Below are positions 10,464 through 20,573 of a stretch of 64,000 nt of DNA, piece by piece. Location of the stretch: the NCBI GenBank assembly GCA_025558095.1, contig JAIVFI010000042.1, forward strand, positions 393,036-457,035, given 5' to 3'. The notes under the pieces are model-generated. The model was not told the origin of the DNA. It did not search any database and saw nothing but the letters and a program-made list of their open reading frames with translations. How positions within the stretch are numbered: the stretch's first letter is position 1; every line of letters starts with the position of its first letter. A program made the translations under genes and the position numbers. This stretch comes from Hyaloraphidium curvatum (taxonomy: Eukaryota; Monoblepharomycota; Hyaloraphidiomycetes; Hyaloraphidiales; Hyaloraphidiaceae).

Positions 10464-11537
10464 TTAGGCCCTCGGCATCGAGTCCTTGTTCGGGCCAAGT
10501 TGGACCGCAGCCTCTAGGAACTCCTCGAGATCGGGCTCCCGGACACCGCCGACGCCGATCACGAGTTGCCACATCGCGACCTCGGCGATGAGCGCCCGCA
10601 TGCCTGCGACGCCCAAATCTTCCAGCGACGGCATGCCGAAGCTCCCGACAGAGATGCGGAGGCCGCGGTCGGCTCGGTTGACGATCTCCCTGGGGTCGCC
10701 CGGGCCGGAGAGCACCATCCGTTCGACGACCAGCTCCTGGAGCCCCTGCGGCACGCCGGAACGGAACAAGGCCGAAGAACTGAGCTCGCCGATCTCGAGG
10801 AACTTGACCGAATCCAGTGCGGCGATGGTGCTGTACGTTGATTCGTCCAAGGCACCGTCGCACGTGATGCGCTCCGGTCGGAAGTATTCCGGGCACATGG
10901 CGAGCATGATCAATATCCCGGTGCCTCTCCAGGCCTTGATCTGGGGCATGATCTCTCGGTTTAATAGCACCCAGAAGATTCCGAATTGGGAATCATCGTC
11001 GTCCAGCCTCAGGCTGAGATGGTCAAGGACCCCAGCTCCTGCGACGAGGTGCGTGAGGACGTAGTTAAAGGGGTGAATGTCCTGTGCCCAGTAATTCAGC
11101 CTCTTCAGATTCGGGAGTTCAAAGGCAGGCGGGCCCGTGGGGTCTTCCAAAACGGTCCCTGAGCTGTCGATGACTTCGAGCTCCCTGACACTCCTCGGCA
11201 CGCTCCTCAGCACCTGGCACATTGTCTCGTAGTTTCCGAACTCGAGCTTCGCCGAAACGAGGTTCGTTCAAAGAGTCCGACTCCACAAGAGGTCGAGCAG
11301 CTCGTCGACGCCTCCCTCCTGCCACGCACCGCAGCCCGACTCGACCCTCTGGACGTGTCGGAGCCATCCGCGTGCGCGCCAGCGCTCGACTCTCTCGTCA
11401 AGCAGCTCCAGAGGACGCGGGTCGTGCGCAAAGACCGAGAACGCGAGCGGTTCGACGAGCAGCCCCCGGCGGGGAAGGAAGAGCGCGATGTGGGAGATGA
11501 TTTCGGGAGGGAAGACGAGGGGAGTGTCGGTTTCCAT
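10464..11537 (-). pseudogene. F-box protein, cassette copy A (in-frame TGA, 36-bp deletion in the F-box)
   Basis: The ATG at 11537 opens an F-box (VFPPEIISHIALFLPRRGLL then EPLAFSVFAHD) of the kind that recruits substrates to SCF ubiquitin ligases. Compared with copy B (19199) it lacks 12 residues inside the F-box. The deleted 36 bp lie between two GCTCGT direct repeats in copy B. A TGA at 11268-11270 interrupts the frame, yet the same frame then stays open to 10464 and aligns with copy B (KLEFGNYETMCQVLRSV vs KLAFSNYESMCGVLRSL), so the downstream part behaved as coding. The C-terminal half is leucine-rich-repeat-like. Either this is a shared pseudogene, or the TGA is removed by an unrecognised intron or read through. 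It lies directly downstream of membrane-protein copy A on the same strand. Confidence 0.6.
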
Positions 11538-11783
11538 GGTGTTTTCTGGATCCGTTGTGAAGGAGAGTTGTCGAGTCATCGGTCGGGGAAGCCAGCGCTC
11601 GCGCAAGCGCAAGGCTCGTGGAAAAGAACCTCAACGTCAAAGAGTCTCCATCAACCGGGCCCTTTTTATTCAGGTGCAACTCGGCCAACGACCATCACGG
11701 CACTCGGCCTGCCTTTGTATTAAGATTGCCCGGCATCACCCGCACGTCGGGTACAGCGTCACCTGCACCCCGCCGCCCCTCAG
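11243..11783 (-). repeat. inverted near-identical tract, arm A
   Basis: The reverse complement of 11243-11783 matches 18953-19529 almost base for base. The only length difference is one 36-bp deletion in this arm (541 vs 577 bp). The tract covers the last codons of the membrane-protein gene, the intergenic spacer and the 5' part of the F-box gene. Similarity drops on both sides. Confidence 0.9.
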
Positions 11784-13241
11784 AATGCTCCACAGCCCGA
11801 TCGCCAGCGTCAGCGCGGTCGCCGCGACGTTCCTCGCCGTGGCGGCATCCACGCGGAACCCCATGAATCTGGCGTAATAGCCGTCCGAAGCGTCGAAAAA
11901 GGCCGAGATGAGGCGGTCGTGGTGCGCTGCGAGGCGCTGCGCAGCTTCGGAACCCGGGCCAGACACGTCGAGCTCGTACCGAGCGCGGCGGAGGGACGTG
12001 CGTGCCAACCTGAACAGGGATGAGATGACCGACACGTGCGCGTTACTGGCAGTGAACAAAGCCAGGTCCGCCCCAACGATGAACGCGATCGCGGCGAGGG
12101 TGGCGAGCGAGGCGCCGGGCAGGCAGTTGCCCAGCGCGATCCCCGCCACGGCAACCGCGACGGCATACAGCGGGAGGGGGATGAGGACGGAGGGACCCGA
12201 GGTAACGCGGTGGATGCGCGTGCGCCATGTGGGGCCGAGGGCATCCTGCAGGAGGAGGTACGGTTCCTGGGGCGGGGGCGATGGGCCATGCCCAGATGCG
12301 AAGGTGCGGTATCGCGCGAGGAGCCCGCGGAGGGCAAGGGTAGAAGCGCGGCGGTGTAGCCGCAGGGCAAACTGGATGGCGGCCACGTTGGCGCGGGCGC
12401 TGGCGAGTTGGTTGACATTGTGGTACTCCAGCGCCAGGGCTGCGACTAGCACGCAGAGCGATGCGGCCCAAGGGGAGTTCCAAGTGATGGAGGCGTAGGC
12501 GACGGCGGGCATTGAGAGGTAGATGGTGAAGTAAAAGGTGAACGATGCGCAAGCGTACCCAACGAACTCGAGCAGGCGAAACGCGGCCGCCCGGCCGGCC
12601 AGCTTGCCCGCACATTGGGTGCCGGGACACGGGCACAGCGGATCCGACGCGTCGTGTCGCAGCAGTAACGAGCCCGGCTCCGCGTCGCGCAGCTGCGCGT
12701 ATCGGGCGAACACGGCCAGAGGGTGTGCCGAGAGGTCCGACGGCGAGCCGAAGCGGCGCGAATAGGCGTTGCCAAAGAAGATGATCACGATGCCGGTCAG
12801 AAACGCGTGCAGCAGGGTGACGAAGGTGGAGACTGCCAGCTGCGGCGGAGAGAACCGGCCGAGTTCCCCTGCAAACGCCCACTGAATGGAGACAAGAGCT
12901 GAGCCTGTTCCGAAAAAAAGAGCTGCACGCAGATTGTGCCACGGCACGGCGTACTTTGCCAGAACCAGCTGCACGCGCACGAACTGGGTGAGGAGGGGAG
13001 ACGCCGCGAGCGCCGAGACAAGGTCATCGCGCGTGAGGGGAGACGATACCCTCAGCGAAGCAGCGGGGTCGGCCGATGGCTCTTCCTCGTCCACCTCGTC
13101 GGTTCCGGGAACGGTCGGCGCGGGAAAGAGGGCTATCCATTCGCGGGCGGTGAACGACGAGAGGGGTGCCCCTTTGTCTCCCGCGCCTTCCGCCTTCTCC
13201 AGGTCCACGGAAACCACCGCCTCGCGCGAAGAGTCTCCCAT
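11736..13241 (-). CDS. multi-pass membrane protein, cassette copy A (501 aa)
   Basis: Intronless, and the only intact one of three paralogues in the window. The start MGDSS at 13241 matches the start of copy B. After an acidic N-terminus come hydrophobic segments at about residues 120-140 (LRAALFFGTGSALVSIQWAF), 155-180 (STFVTLLHAFLTGIVIIFFG), 250-310 (two spans around FTFYFTIYLSMPAVAYASITW), 370-420 (LIPLPLYAVAVAVAGIALG and AIAFIVGADLALF) and near the C-terminus (LTLAIGLWSILRGGGVQVT). A CPCPGTQC motif lies in the central loop. I recognise no transporter or receptor family. Its own F-box neighbour follows it, an order repeated in copy B. Confidence 0.7.
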   Translation of the reverse strand: MGDSSREAVVSVDLEKAEGAGDKGAPLSSFTAREWIALFPAPTVPGTDEVDEEEPSADPAASLRVSSPLTRDDLVSALAASPLLTQFVRVQLVLAKYAVPWHNLRAALFFGTGSALVSIQWAFAGELGRFSPPQLAVSTFVTLLHAFLTGIVIIFFGNAYSRRFGSPSDLSAHPLAVFARYAQLRDAEPGSLLLRHDASDPLCPCPGTQCAGKLAGRAAAFRLLEFVGYACASFTFYFTIYLSMPAVAYASITWNSPWAASLCVLVAALALEYHNVNQLASARANVAAIQFALRLHRRASTLALRGLLARYRTFASGHGPSPPPQEPYLLLQDALGPTWRTRIHRVTSGPSVLIPLPLYAVAVAVAGIALGNCLPGASLATLAAIAFIVGADLALFTASNAHVSVISSLFRLARTSLRRARYELDVSGPGSEAAQRLAAHHDRLISAFFDASDGYYARFMGFRVDAATARNVAATALTLAIGLWSILRGGGVQVTLYPTCG

Positions 13242-13783
13242 CTTCCGCGCCGATTGAGAGAGCAGGCAACAGCGGACAACTTCAACGGGGAGTTCAGACG
13301 AGTTTTGGTCCCAAGGTCTCCGCGCTCGCAATCCCCATGCTTCCCCAGAACCAGCAGGAAATGACCCATCTGGCGTTAAAACGAAGGTTGGTACAATGTT
13401 CCTCTGCAGCCTTAATCGGCTTGGCCCTTTGCAGCTCTTGACCTGCTCTGTGTGTGGCAATAGTGGCAACGCGGTCCGTGAGTCAAAGCTTCAACCTACT
13501 CGAGAAGGCTGCACGCGGCTGAACCATGGGATCAGCATCTCCAGCATCAACTGCCCAATCTCCGCCTACAGATGCGTTCTTTGCCGGAAAGCCACGCTGA
13601 CGGCGGAGCGGGAAAGTATTGGGCGCCACGCCACCCGATCGCGATCGTGGGTCGCGGCGATTGCGCTAATAGCTGACTATCTCCGCAACGACCCTCCCGT
13701 TCCGGCCGGCCGGTTCCGCCTGAGTCTCCGAGCGAGCTTGCTCCAAAGCTTCCCGTGCACTGGCCGCTCGGCCGGCGCCCGCC
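13242..13783. other. intergenic, divergent promoters
   Basis: About 540 bp between the membrane protein (minus strand) and the fatty-acid-hydroxylase gene (plus strand). No further gene or repeat is seen. Confidence 0.4.
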
Positions 13784-15119
13784 ATGGCCAACGCTACCGT
13801 CCTCTCCGCCGCTGTCCCCGGCGCGCTCCCTCCGCACCTCCTCGCCGACACGTGGTGGGCTGCCCTCGGCCGGCGGTGGCTCTCGTACGCCGTGCCGATC
13901 CACGACGCGCTCGGAGGCTGCCTCACCTTCACGCTGTACTCGTTCGTGTTCCTCTGGGCAAAGTGGGTGTCCCGGTGGCAACTCGGCCGGGCGCTGCCTG
14001 ACACTCCGAAGCTGGATCCCAATATACGGCTTCTTCCGCGCCGTGGACAAGTACAACTTCCTCGGCCTGCAGCGGTACAAGCAGCACCCGGGGCGGTACG
14101 AGCCCCAGACGCTCAACGACAAGGTCGTCACGGGCGTGCGGTACGGCTTCTGGCGCGGCGCGATCCGCAACGCCGTGTTCTACTGGGTGTGGTTCTCTCA
14201 CGGGCGGATGGACATGCGGGTGTGGCCCAAGTCGCCTGTAAAGGTGGCCCTGGACGTGCTGTTCGGGTTCGTCCTGAACGACTTCCTGTTCTACTGGTTG
14301 GTGCCATCGTCGGAATGGGTATCTCCGGGCGGTCGGCTTACGGTCTTATGGCAGGGCGCACCGCGCGATGCACCACCCGCGGCTCTACAAGCACCTCCGT
14401 GAGCATTCCTAGCCGTTCGTTCCTGCCTTTTCCTGACTCCCGTTTGCCTCCCAGACAAGCAGCACCGTGCGTCCCAATTCGTCTCGCTTTTTGCGCACCT
14501 CCTGACCTCCTGCCAGACGAGTTCAAGGTGACCAATGTCGGCGCGACGGCGTGGAACGAGGCCTCGGAGTCCTTCCTCATCATGATCCTGGCCAACACCG
14601 TGGCGTGGTCGCTCTCGATGGACCTGTTCACGTGGTGCATGTGGATCATCCTGCAGAACTACTGTGGGTCGCCTGCCGTGCCCGGGTAGGGGTCGCTGAC
14701 GCGCCGGGAACGGCAGATGACCACTACGTGCACTCGGGCTACGCGTTCTGGTTCGACCCGGGGCAGCTCCTCGTCGACCCGCAGTTCCACGACTGTACGT
14801 CGACCTGGAGCCCCCTCTTGACTTGCCCGTGCTGACACCGATTCCAACAGGGCACCACTTTGCCAACGCGGGTAACTACTCCGTCACCTCCATCTGGGAC
14901 GTGGCCTTCGGGACAGACCTCAACTTCCGCGCATGGTGCATCCCGCCGTCCGGATTCCACGAACACGCCTGACCCGTCCCGCCGAGCAGGAAGATCCGGC
15001 AGGAGGAGCGCAGGCTGAAGGGCCTGCAGGAGGAACCCGAGCGGCGGGACGACGGGGACGACACCGGGGCGAGCTCGGGGTACGTCGGGTTCGATGAGGC
15101 CAAGGCCAAGTCGGGATAA
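13784..15119 (+). CDS. fatty acid hydroxylase / sterol desaturase superfamily protein
   Basis: Eight exons: 13784-13962, 14012-14296, 14355-14398, 14455-14466, 14517-14663, 14717-14794, 14851-14935 and 14990-15119, giving 319 aa. Exon 4 is only 12 nt and supplies the residues that complete HLHKQHH, so the catalytic motif depends on splicing a micro-exon. The di-iron histidine clusters of the family are present in order: HRAMHH, HKQHH and HDWHH (after DHYVHSGY). There are about four membrane segments (LTFTLYSFVFLW, ALDVLFGFVLNDFLFYW, SFLIMILANTVAWSL and FTWCMWIILQNYY), fitting an ER membrane oxidase of sterols, sphingolipids or fatty alcohols. Exact substrate is not predictable: ERG3-type C-5 desaturase and ERG25-type C-4 oxidase are the best-known relatives, but the C-terminal tail is short and charged. 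Confidence 0.88.
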
Positions 15120-15277
15120 GCGGACGGTGGGGGACTCTGAAGGTGTGGACATGTGCGTAACTTGCTGCTTTGGCTTCGTTTGGCCTGTAGATTGTCTGTT
15201 GCGGACGATAGAGAGCGAAGGAATGGTGGCCCGTTTTTCGGGATCTATTGCTGTCCCAACCGCATCAGAGACGCAGA

Positions 15278-15976
15278 TCAAAAATCCACATCCTGCTCCA
15301 CAGGGTGCAGCAGTATTTCGTCCACCCGCACGTGCTTGGGCGCCGCCACTGCGTACGCGATGGCCTCGGCCACGTCCTCAGGCTTTAGCCAGCCCTTCTT
15401 GTGCTCCTCCCCCTGCTTCGAGTCCGCGAAGTTGGTGTCCACCATGCCGGGCCTGATCTCGCACACCCGCAGGCCATACTCGCGGCCTTCGTAGGCCAGG
15501 CACTGCAGCACCGCGCGCTGGGCGTGCTTCGAGGCGGTGTAGAGGGCGCCGCCGGAGAAGGTCCGCGCCGAAACGTCCGAGGTGACGCAGACGACGGTGC
15601 CAGACCCGCGGGAGCGGAAGTGCGGGAGCAGGGACTGCACGCACAGAAGCGTGCCGAGGACGTTGGTGTCCATGACCGTGCGATAGTCCTCGGCGGTGAT
15701 GCCGTCGACGGGGCCGAACTTGCCGACCCCGGCGTTCGCGACCAAAGCGGTGCAGCCCTGGGAAGCCGCGAGCTCGCCAAAGGCCGTGGTGGATGCGGGA
15801 TCGCGGACGTCCAGGGTGGCCACTGTGAGGTTCGGCGAGGCCAGCGCGGAGAGCGGGGAGGTGTCGCGGGCGCCGGCGACGACGCGGGCGCCGCGCGAGA
15901 GAAGGAGGGAGACAATGCCGTAGCCGATGCCTTTAGAGGCGCCGGTGATGGCGATCACGTGGCCAGAGAGGCTCAT
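15278..15976 (-). CDS. short-chain dehydrogenase/reductase (232 aa)
   Basis: Classical SDR. The Rossmann motif TGASKGIG is at residues 11-18, the NAG motif (ANAGVGKFG) near residue 85, the catalytic Ser in CVTSDVSA and the Tyr-Lys pair in LYTASKHA, followed by RPGMVDTNF. Length is standard for a single-domain NAD(P)-dependent oxidoreductase, and there is no signal peptide. An Arg-containing N-terminus (GARDTS after the second strand) suggests NADP(H), which is an inference. The gene is intronless and lies back to back with the F-box gene at 16135. It is a neighbour of the lipid oxygenase gene, so a shared lipid pathway is possible but unproven. Confidence 0.9.
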   Translation of the reverse strand: MSLSGHVIAITGASKGIGYGIVSLLLSRGARVVAGARDTSPLSALASPNLTVATLDVRDPASTTAFGELAASQGCTALVANAGVGKFGPVDGITAEDYRTVMDTNVLGTLLCVQSLLPHFRSRGSGTVVCVTSDVSARTFSGGALYTASKHAQRAVLQCLAYEGREYGLRVCEIRPGMVDTNFADSKQGEEHKKGWLKPEDVAEAIAYAVAAPKHVRVDEILLHPVEQDVDF

Positions 15977-16134
15977 CCTATGGAGATGCGGGCGAAGGCG
16001 GCACAACTCCGTGGACGCGCGATCGGATCGGCACGACCCGAGCCCGACTGTTTACACTTGTTTGATCCCGCCGTCTACCCAATGCCGCCCGGTCTGTAGG
16101 ATCTTTCATCATTTGTCGCGCTGCGAGGGAAACC

Positions 16135-17241
16135 ATGGACGGCGAGGGCGAGAACCCGGCGCCGGACGCGGAGGAAAACTCCCTGGAGCTGCCCAACGAG
16201 CTCGTCTCGCACATCATGGGCTTGCTCCGAAATCGGGGCTGGAACGCGACGCTGCTGAGGCTCATGCTCGTGCAGAAACGCTTCTTTGTGATCGGCCTCC
16301 GCATCGTGCTGGACGACCTGCTGCTGGCGCCGGGCGACCCGGCCTGCGAGGCGAAATGGCGGCTGCTCGAGCGCGGCTTCGAGTACGCGGGGACGACGCC
16401 GCACCGCTTCGTGCGCGTGCTGCGCGTCAAGCTCGACGCCGACGTTGGCCCGGCCCGGCTGGACGCCCTCGGGAAGGCCCTGCGCGGCGCCGACGAGCTT
16501 GAGCTCTCGTGCGACGACCCCGTACGCGTGCGCACGGCGTGGAACGCCCTGGCATGGAGCGACAGGCTCACCCGGCTGTGCCTCCGCCTTACACCCCGGG
16601 CGTGGGGCGCCTTCCAGTCAACGAACCGCTTTCCCCGCTCCTTGTCGCGTGTGGACCTCGCCGAGGGATGTGACACAATGGAGGCCCTCGGCTTTCTCTC
16701 GATGATGGAGCGGGCCCCCAACCTCCGCGAGTGGGGGCTGGCGTGCTTTGACCACGTGCCGGCGTGGGCGTGGAAGAACCTCCCCTCGCTCGCGCGGAGG
16801 TTGAGGACAGCGGCAAGGGTGCGGGAGCACTCACTCGAGACTATCCTCGCCGAGCCGGCATTTACGATCGAGCGGATGTCGGTGTGCGCTCACGGGCCCT
16901 CCCTGGGGAAGCTGGACGCGTACATGCCCCTCCTGACCGGGGTGAGGGAGCTCTCCATTTGCACGGGGGAACCGGTGACCGTGCGGCCTCTCGCGTTGCT
17001 CCCTCCCAACCTGGAGGTGCTCAGCCTGTGGACCAACTCTAGCCCGCGGACGGTGGAGCACTACGCCGCGCTAGGCCCGCACGGGATGCAGATCCGGACA
17101 AGGAAGGAGGAGCTGCTCTCGATGTTCAGGCCGGGGACCGAGGCGAGGACGAGGGAGGGTTTGATGCGGAGCGAGCCCATCAGGGACGATTTCTGCGGGT
17201 GCACGGCGACGTTGTTCGTCAGGGATGCCGTAGGGCCGTGA
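16135..17241 (+). CDS. F-box/LRR-like protein (368 aa)
   Basis: Intronless. After an acidic N-terminus an F-box spans about residues 19-60 (LELPNELVSHIMGLLRNRGW then LMLVQKRFFVIGLRIVLDDLL). The remainder contains irregular leucine-rich segments (TRLCLRLT, LREWGLACFDHVP, VRELSICTG, NLEVLSLWTNSS), as in fungal F-box proteins that pair with Skp1 in SCF ligases. It lies within the core enclosed by the inverted membrane/F-box cassettes, but its sequence is clearly distinct from those F-box proteins. Confidence 0.7.
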   Translation: MDGEGENPAPDAEENSLELPNELVSHIMGLLRNRGWNATLLRLMLVQKRFFVIGLRIVLDDLLLAPGDPACEAKWRLLERGFEYAGTTPHRFVRVLRVKLDADVGPARLDALGKALRGADELELSCDDPVRVRTAWNALAWSDRLTRLCLRLTPRAWGAFQSTNRFPRSLSRVDLAEGCDTMEALGFLSMMERAPNLREWGLACFDHVPAWAWKNLPSLARRLRTAARVREHSLETILAEPAFTIERMSVCAHGPSLGKLDAYMPLLTGVRELSICTGEPVTVRPLALLPPNLEVLSLWTNSSPRTVEHYAALGPHGMQIRTRKEELLSMFRPGTEARTREGLMRSEPIRDDFCGCTATLFVRDAVGP

Positions 17242-17492
17242 TCCCGCCTTTCTGCTGAGTTCGTGCCTTCTCGTCCGTGAGACGGATGTAATCCGAGCCA
17301 GATATTCTGTCCTTATCCATGACGCAGGCCAATCGGACTAGGCTTTCCATCGTGCGTGGAACTCGCTGATGCCAGCCCCGAATCGGGCCCGAATCGTCCC
17401 CAGGCTGAGGACTGCCAGTGATCGAAGTCCGATAGCCGTCGACTCCGGCCCCTTCGACGCCCGCTCCGCCTTGTTTCTCGACTGCTTATCCG

Positions 17493-19000
17493 ATGAGCAC
17501 TGAGCCACGCGAATCGTCGGTGTGCTTGGACGCGGGCGACAAGGCCAATGGCGCGGGGGACAGAGACGCACCCCTCGCGACGTTCAGCGCGCGAGAATCG
17601 GTTGCGCTCTTCCCAGCGCCGCCCGGCCCCGGGACCGACGAACTGGAGGATACGACCCCGACCGACCCCGCGGCGGAGCTCAGGGCGTCGTGCCCGCTCT
17701 CCCGCGAGGACCTGCTTTCCGGGCTCGCCGCGTCTCCCATCCTCTCCCTGTTCGTGCGCGTGCAGCTGGTCCTGGCAAAGTATGCCGTGCCGTGGCACAA
17801 TCTGCGCGCAGCTCTATTTTTCGGAACAGGCCCAGCCCTTGTTTCCATTCAGTGGGCGTTTGCGGGGGAGCTCGGTCGGTTCTCTCGCCGCAGCTCGCCG
17901 TCTCTACTTTCGTCACCCTGCTGCACGTGTCCCTGACCGCCTTTGTGGTCATATTCTTTGGCCAAGTGTACACGCGCCGCTTTGGCTCGCCGACGGACTT
18001 GTCGGCACACCCGCTGGCCGTGTTTGCCCGTTACTACCAGCTTCGCTCAATGGAGCCCGGGTCGTTGCTTCTTTGCCACGATGCTTCCGATTCTCTGTGT
18101 CCATGTGCCAAACCCCTGTGTGCAGGAATGTTGCTCCGTCGAGCGGCCGCGCTGCGCGTGCTCGAGGCCGTTGTGCACGCCTGCGTTTCGCTCGCTTTCT
18201 ACTTCACAATTTACCTCTCAATGCCCTCCGTTGCCTACGCATCCATCACCTGGAACTCCCCCTGGGCGGCAGCGCTCTGCGCTGCTTATTCTGCCTTGGT
18301 GGTCGAGTACCACTGGGTCAACCATCTTGCCGGCGCGCGCGCCAACGTCGTCGCCATCCAGCTCGCCCTGCGGTTGCACCGCCGCGCCTCCATCCTCGCG
18401 CTCCGCGGCCTGATTGCGCGCTACCGCACCCTCGCCTCGGCCTATCCCACGTTTCCTTCGCCGGAGGAGCCGTACCTCCTCTTGCAGGGCGCCCTTGGCC
18501 CCACGTGGCGCACGCGAATCGAGCGCGTGACCTCGGGCCCCTCGGTCCTCATCCCCCTCCCCGTGTACGCCGTCGCGGTCGCGGTGGCCGGGATCGCCCT
18601 CGGGAATTGCCTGCCGGCTCCTTCGGTTTCGACGTGCGCAGTGATCGCATTCATCGTGACGGCAGACTTGGCGGTGTTCACGGCGAGCAACGCCCACGTG
18701 TCGGCCATCACGTCGCTCTTCAGATCGGCGCTCACGTCCCTCCGCCGCGCCCGCTACGAGCTCGACAAGGGCGGCGCCGCGGGGTCCGACGCGGCGCAGC
18801 GTTTCGGCGACCACCACGACCGCCTCATCTCGGCCTTTTTCGACGCCTCGGACGGCTACTACGCCAGGTTCATGGGGTTCCGCGTGGATGCTGCCACGGC
18901 ACGGAACGTTGCGGCGACTGCGCTCACCCTGGGGATCGGGCTGTGGAGCATACTGAGGGGCGGCGGGGTGCAGGTGACGCTGTACCCGACGTGCGGGTGA
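17493..19000 (+). pseudogene. multi-pass membrane protein, cassette copy B (1-nt frameshift)
   Basis: Homologous to copy A (11736-13241) throughout, from MSTEPRESS to the identical end VQVTLYPTCG. One C is missing near 17886-17888: copy A reads TTCTCTCCGCCGCAG where this copy reads TTCTCTCGCCGCAG. The N-terminal about 130 residues are therefore in one frame and the rest, from LSPQLAVSTFVTLLH, in another. No intron can rescue it because the frames are adjacent. Otherwise all membrane segments and the central CPCAKPLC motif are kept, suggesting recent loss or a sequencing error. Confidence 0.75.
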
Positions 19001-19529
19001 TGCCGGGCAATCTTAATACAAAGGCAGGCCGAGTGCCGTAATGGTCGTTGGCCGAGTTGCACCTGAATAAAAAGGGCCCGGTTGATGGAGACTCTTTGAC
19101 GTTGAGGTTCTTTTCCACGAGCCTTGCGCTTGCGCGAGCGCTGGCTTCCCCGACCGATGACTCGACAACTCTCCTTCACAACGGATCCAGAAAACACCAT
19201 GGAAACCGACACTCCCCTCGTCTTCCCTCCCGAAATCATCTCCCACATCGCGCTCTTCCTTCCCCGCCGGGGGCTGCTCGTGCTGGCCGGCGCCTCGCGG
19301 TCCGCGCTCGCGCTCGTCGAACCGCTCGCGTTCTCGGTCTTTGCGCACGACCCGCGTCCTCTGGAGCTGCTTGACGAGAGAGTCGAGCGCTGGCGCGCAC
19401 GCGGATGGCTCCGACACGTCCAGAGGGTCGAGTCGGGCTGCGGTGCGTGGCAGGAGGGAGGCGTCGACGAGCTGCTCGACCTCTTGTGGAGTCGGACTCT
19501 TTGAACGAACCTCGTTTCGGCGAAGCTCG
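18953..19529 (+). repeat. inverted near-identical tract, arm B
   Basis: Partner of 11243-11783. It spans the last codons of membrane-protein copy B through the spacer into the F-box gene and stops shortly after the shared in-frame TGA. Outside these limits the two cassettes are visibly more diverged. Confidence 0.9.
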
Positions 19530-20462
19530 CATTCAGCAACTACGAATCAATGTGCGGCGTGCTGCGGAGCCTTATTATGCCGCGGAACATCAGCGAGCTT
19601 GAAGTCGTGGACCCCTCGGGGAGGCCTTTGCGTGCGGACCCCCTGGGGCCCTTCGAGATCCCGAATGTGAAGCACCTCAAGTACTCGGCCAAAGGCATCG
19701 ATCGTCTGAACTTTGCCATCACGCACCTCGTCAGCGGAAGCTTTAGACTGGAAAGTCTCGACCTGGGCGTGGACGTCGAGGATTCTGAACGAGTCCACTG
19801 GATGATAAACAACTACTCAATTCTGCGCACGATCACAGCTTGGAGCGGTACCGGCAAGGTGTTTGCTTCGGTTCCTGTGTGATTCAGCCGGCTTCCACCC
19901 CCAACGCATTGCGTGCGATGCCGTGGCGGACGGTCCCACGATGAGGGCCCTCGCCGAGCTGCCTTCGGTCAAGTCGCTCAAGATTGCCGAGCTCACTTCG
20001 TCGAGCATCATCCACTGGGGCTTGCCGCGGGGTCTTCGGGAGCTGGTCGTGGACCGCCTGGTTCTCTCCGCAATCGGACCCCCTGCGAAAGTCCTGCAGC
20101 AAGCACGGCGGTTCGACCTCCACGTTTCCGTCGGTTTGTTCTGCATGCCGCCTTTGGAACAAATCGAAGAGGGCTACAAAGGCGTCGCATCGCTCCAAGG
20201 CGAGATCGCGTTGTGGCGGGACGTGGTCGGCGTCGATGTGGTCATGGCACCCGATCTCGCGGAGTTTCTGGAGGCTGCGGACATGCTACGAAGGTTCCGA
20301 ACGCCGATGTGCTGGGTCGAAAGCGACGACCGAGCGGGACGTAGATCTGATGCCGTCCTGTCATCTGACGCCTATGGAGCCCGTAGAGGGGGAAAAGACA
20401 GACTTCCGCTGGAAAATGCTTCAGTAGATGACTGTCGGATGAATTCGCGTCTGCCGCGATGA
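19199..20462 (+). pseudogene. F-box protein, cassette copy B (in-frame TGA and frameshift)
   Basis: The ATG at 19199 opens a complete F-box (VFPPEIISHIALFLPRRGLL then VLAGASRSALALVEPLAF). It keeps the 12 residues missing from copy A. The same TGA as in copy A occurs at 19502-19504, and the frame continues after it. A second lesion near 19855-19865 shifts the homologous sequence into another frame (FLCDSAGFHPQRIACD, matching AMCPEYFRPERITCD of copy A). The LRR-like C-terminal region remains recognisable to about 20330 (LKIAELTSSS, LRELVVDRLVLS), and that frame closes at 20462. Confidence 0.6.
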
Positions 20463-20573
20463 AGCCGATGCCCGTGGTGCGCAAGTTGGTGATTATGCAG
20501 CGGGCCATTCGGCGCAGCTGGCGGCCCGGCCCGTGGCGGGCCCCCGTCTTCTCCGGCCGGCTTCCCCCCGCCA

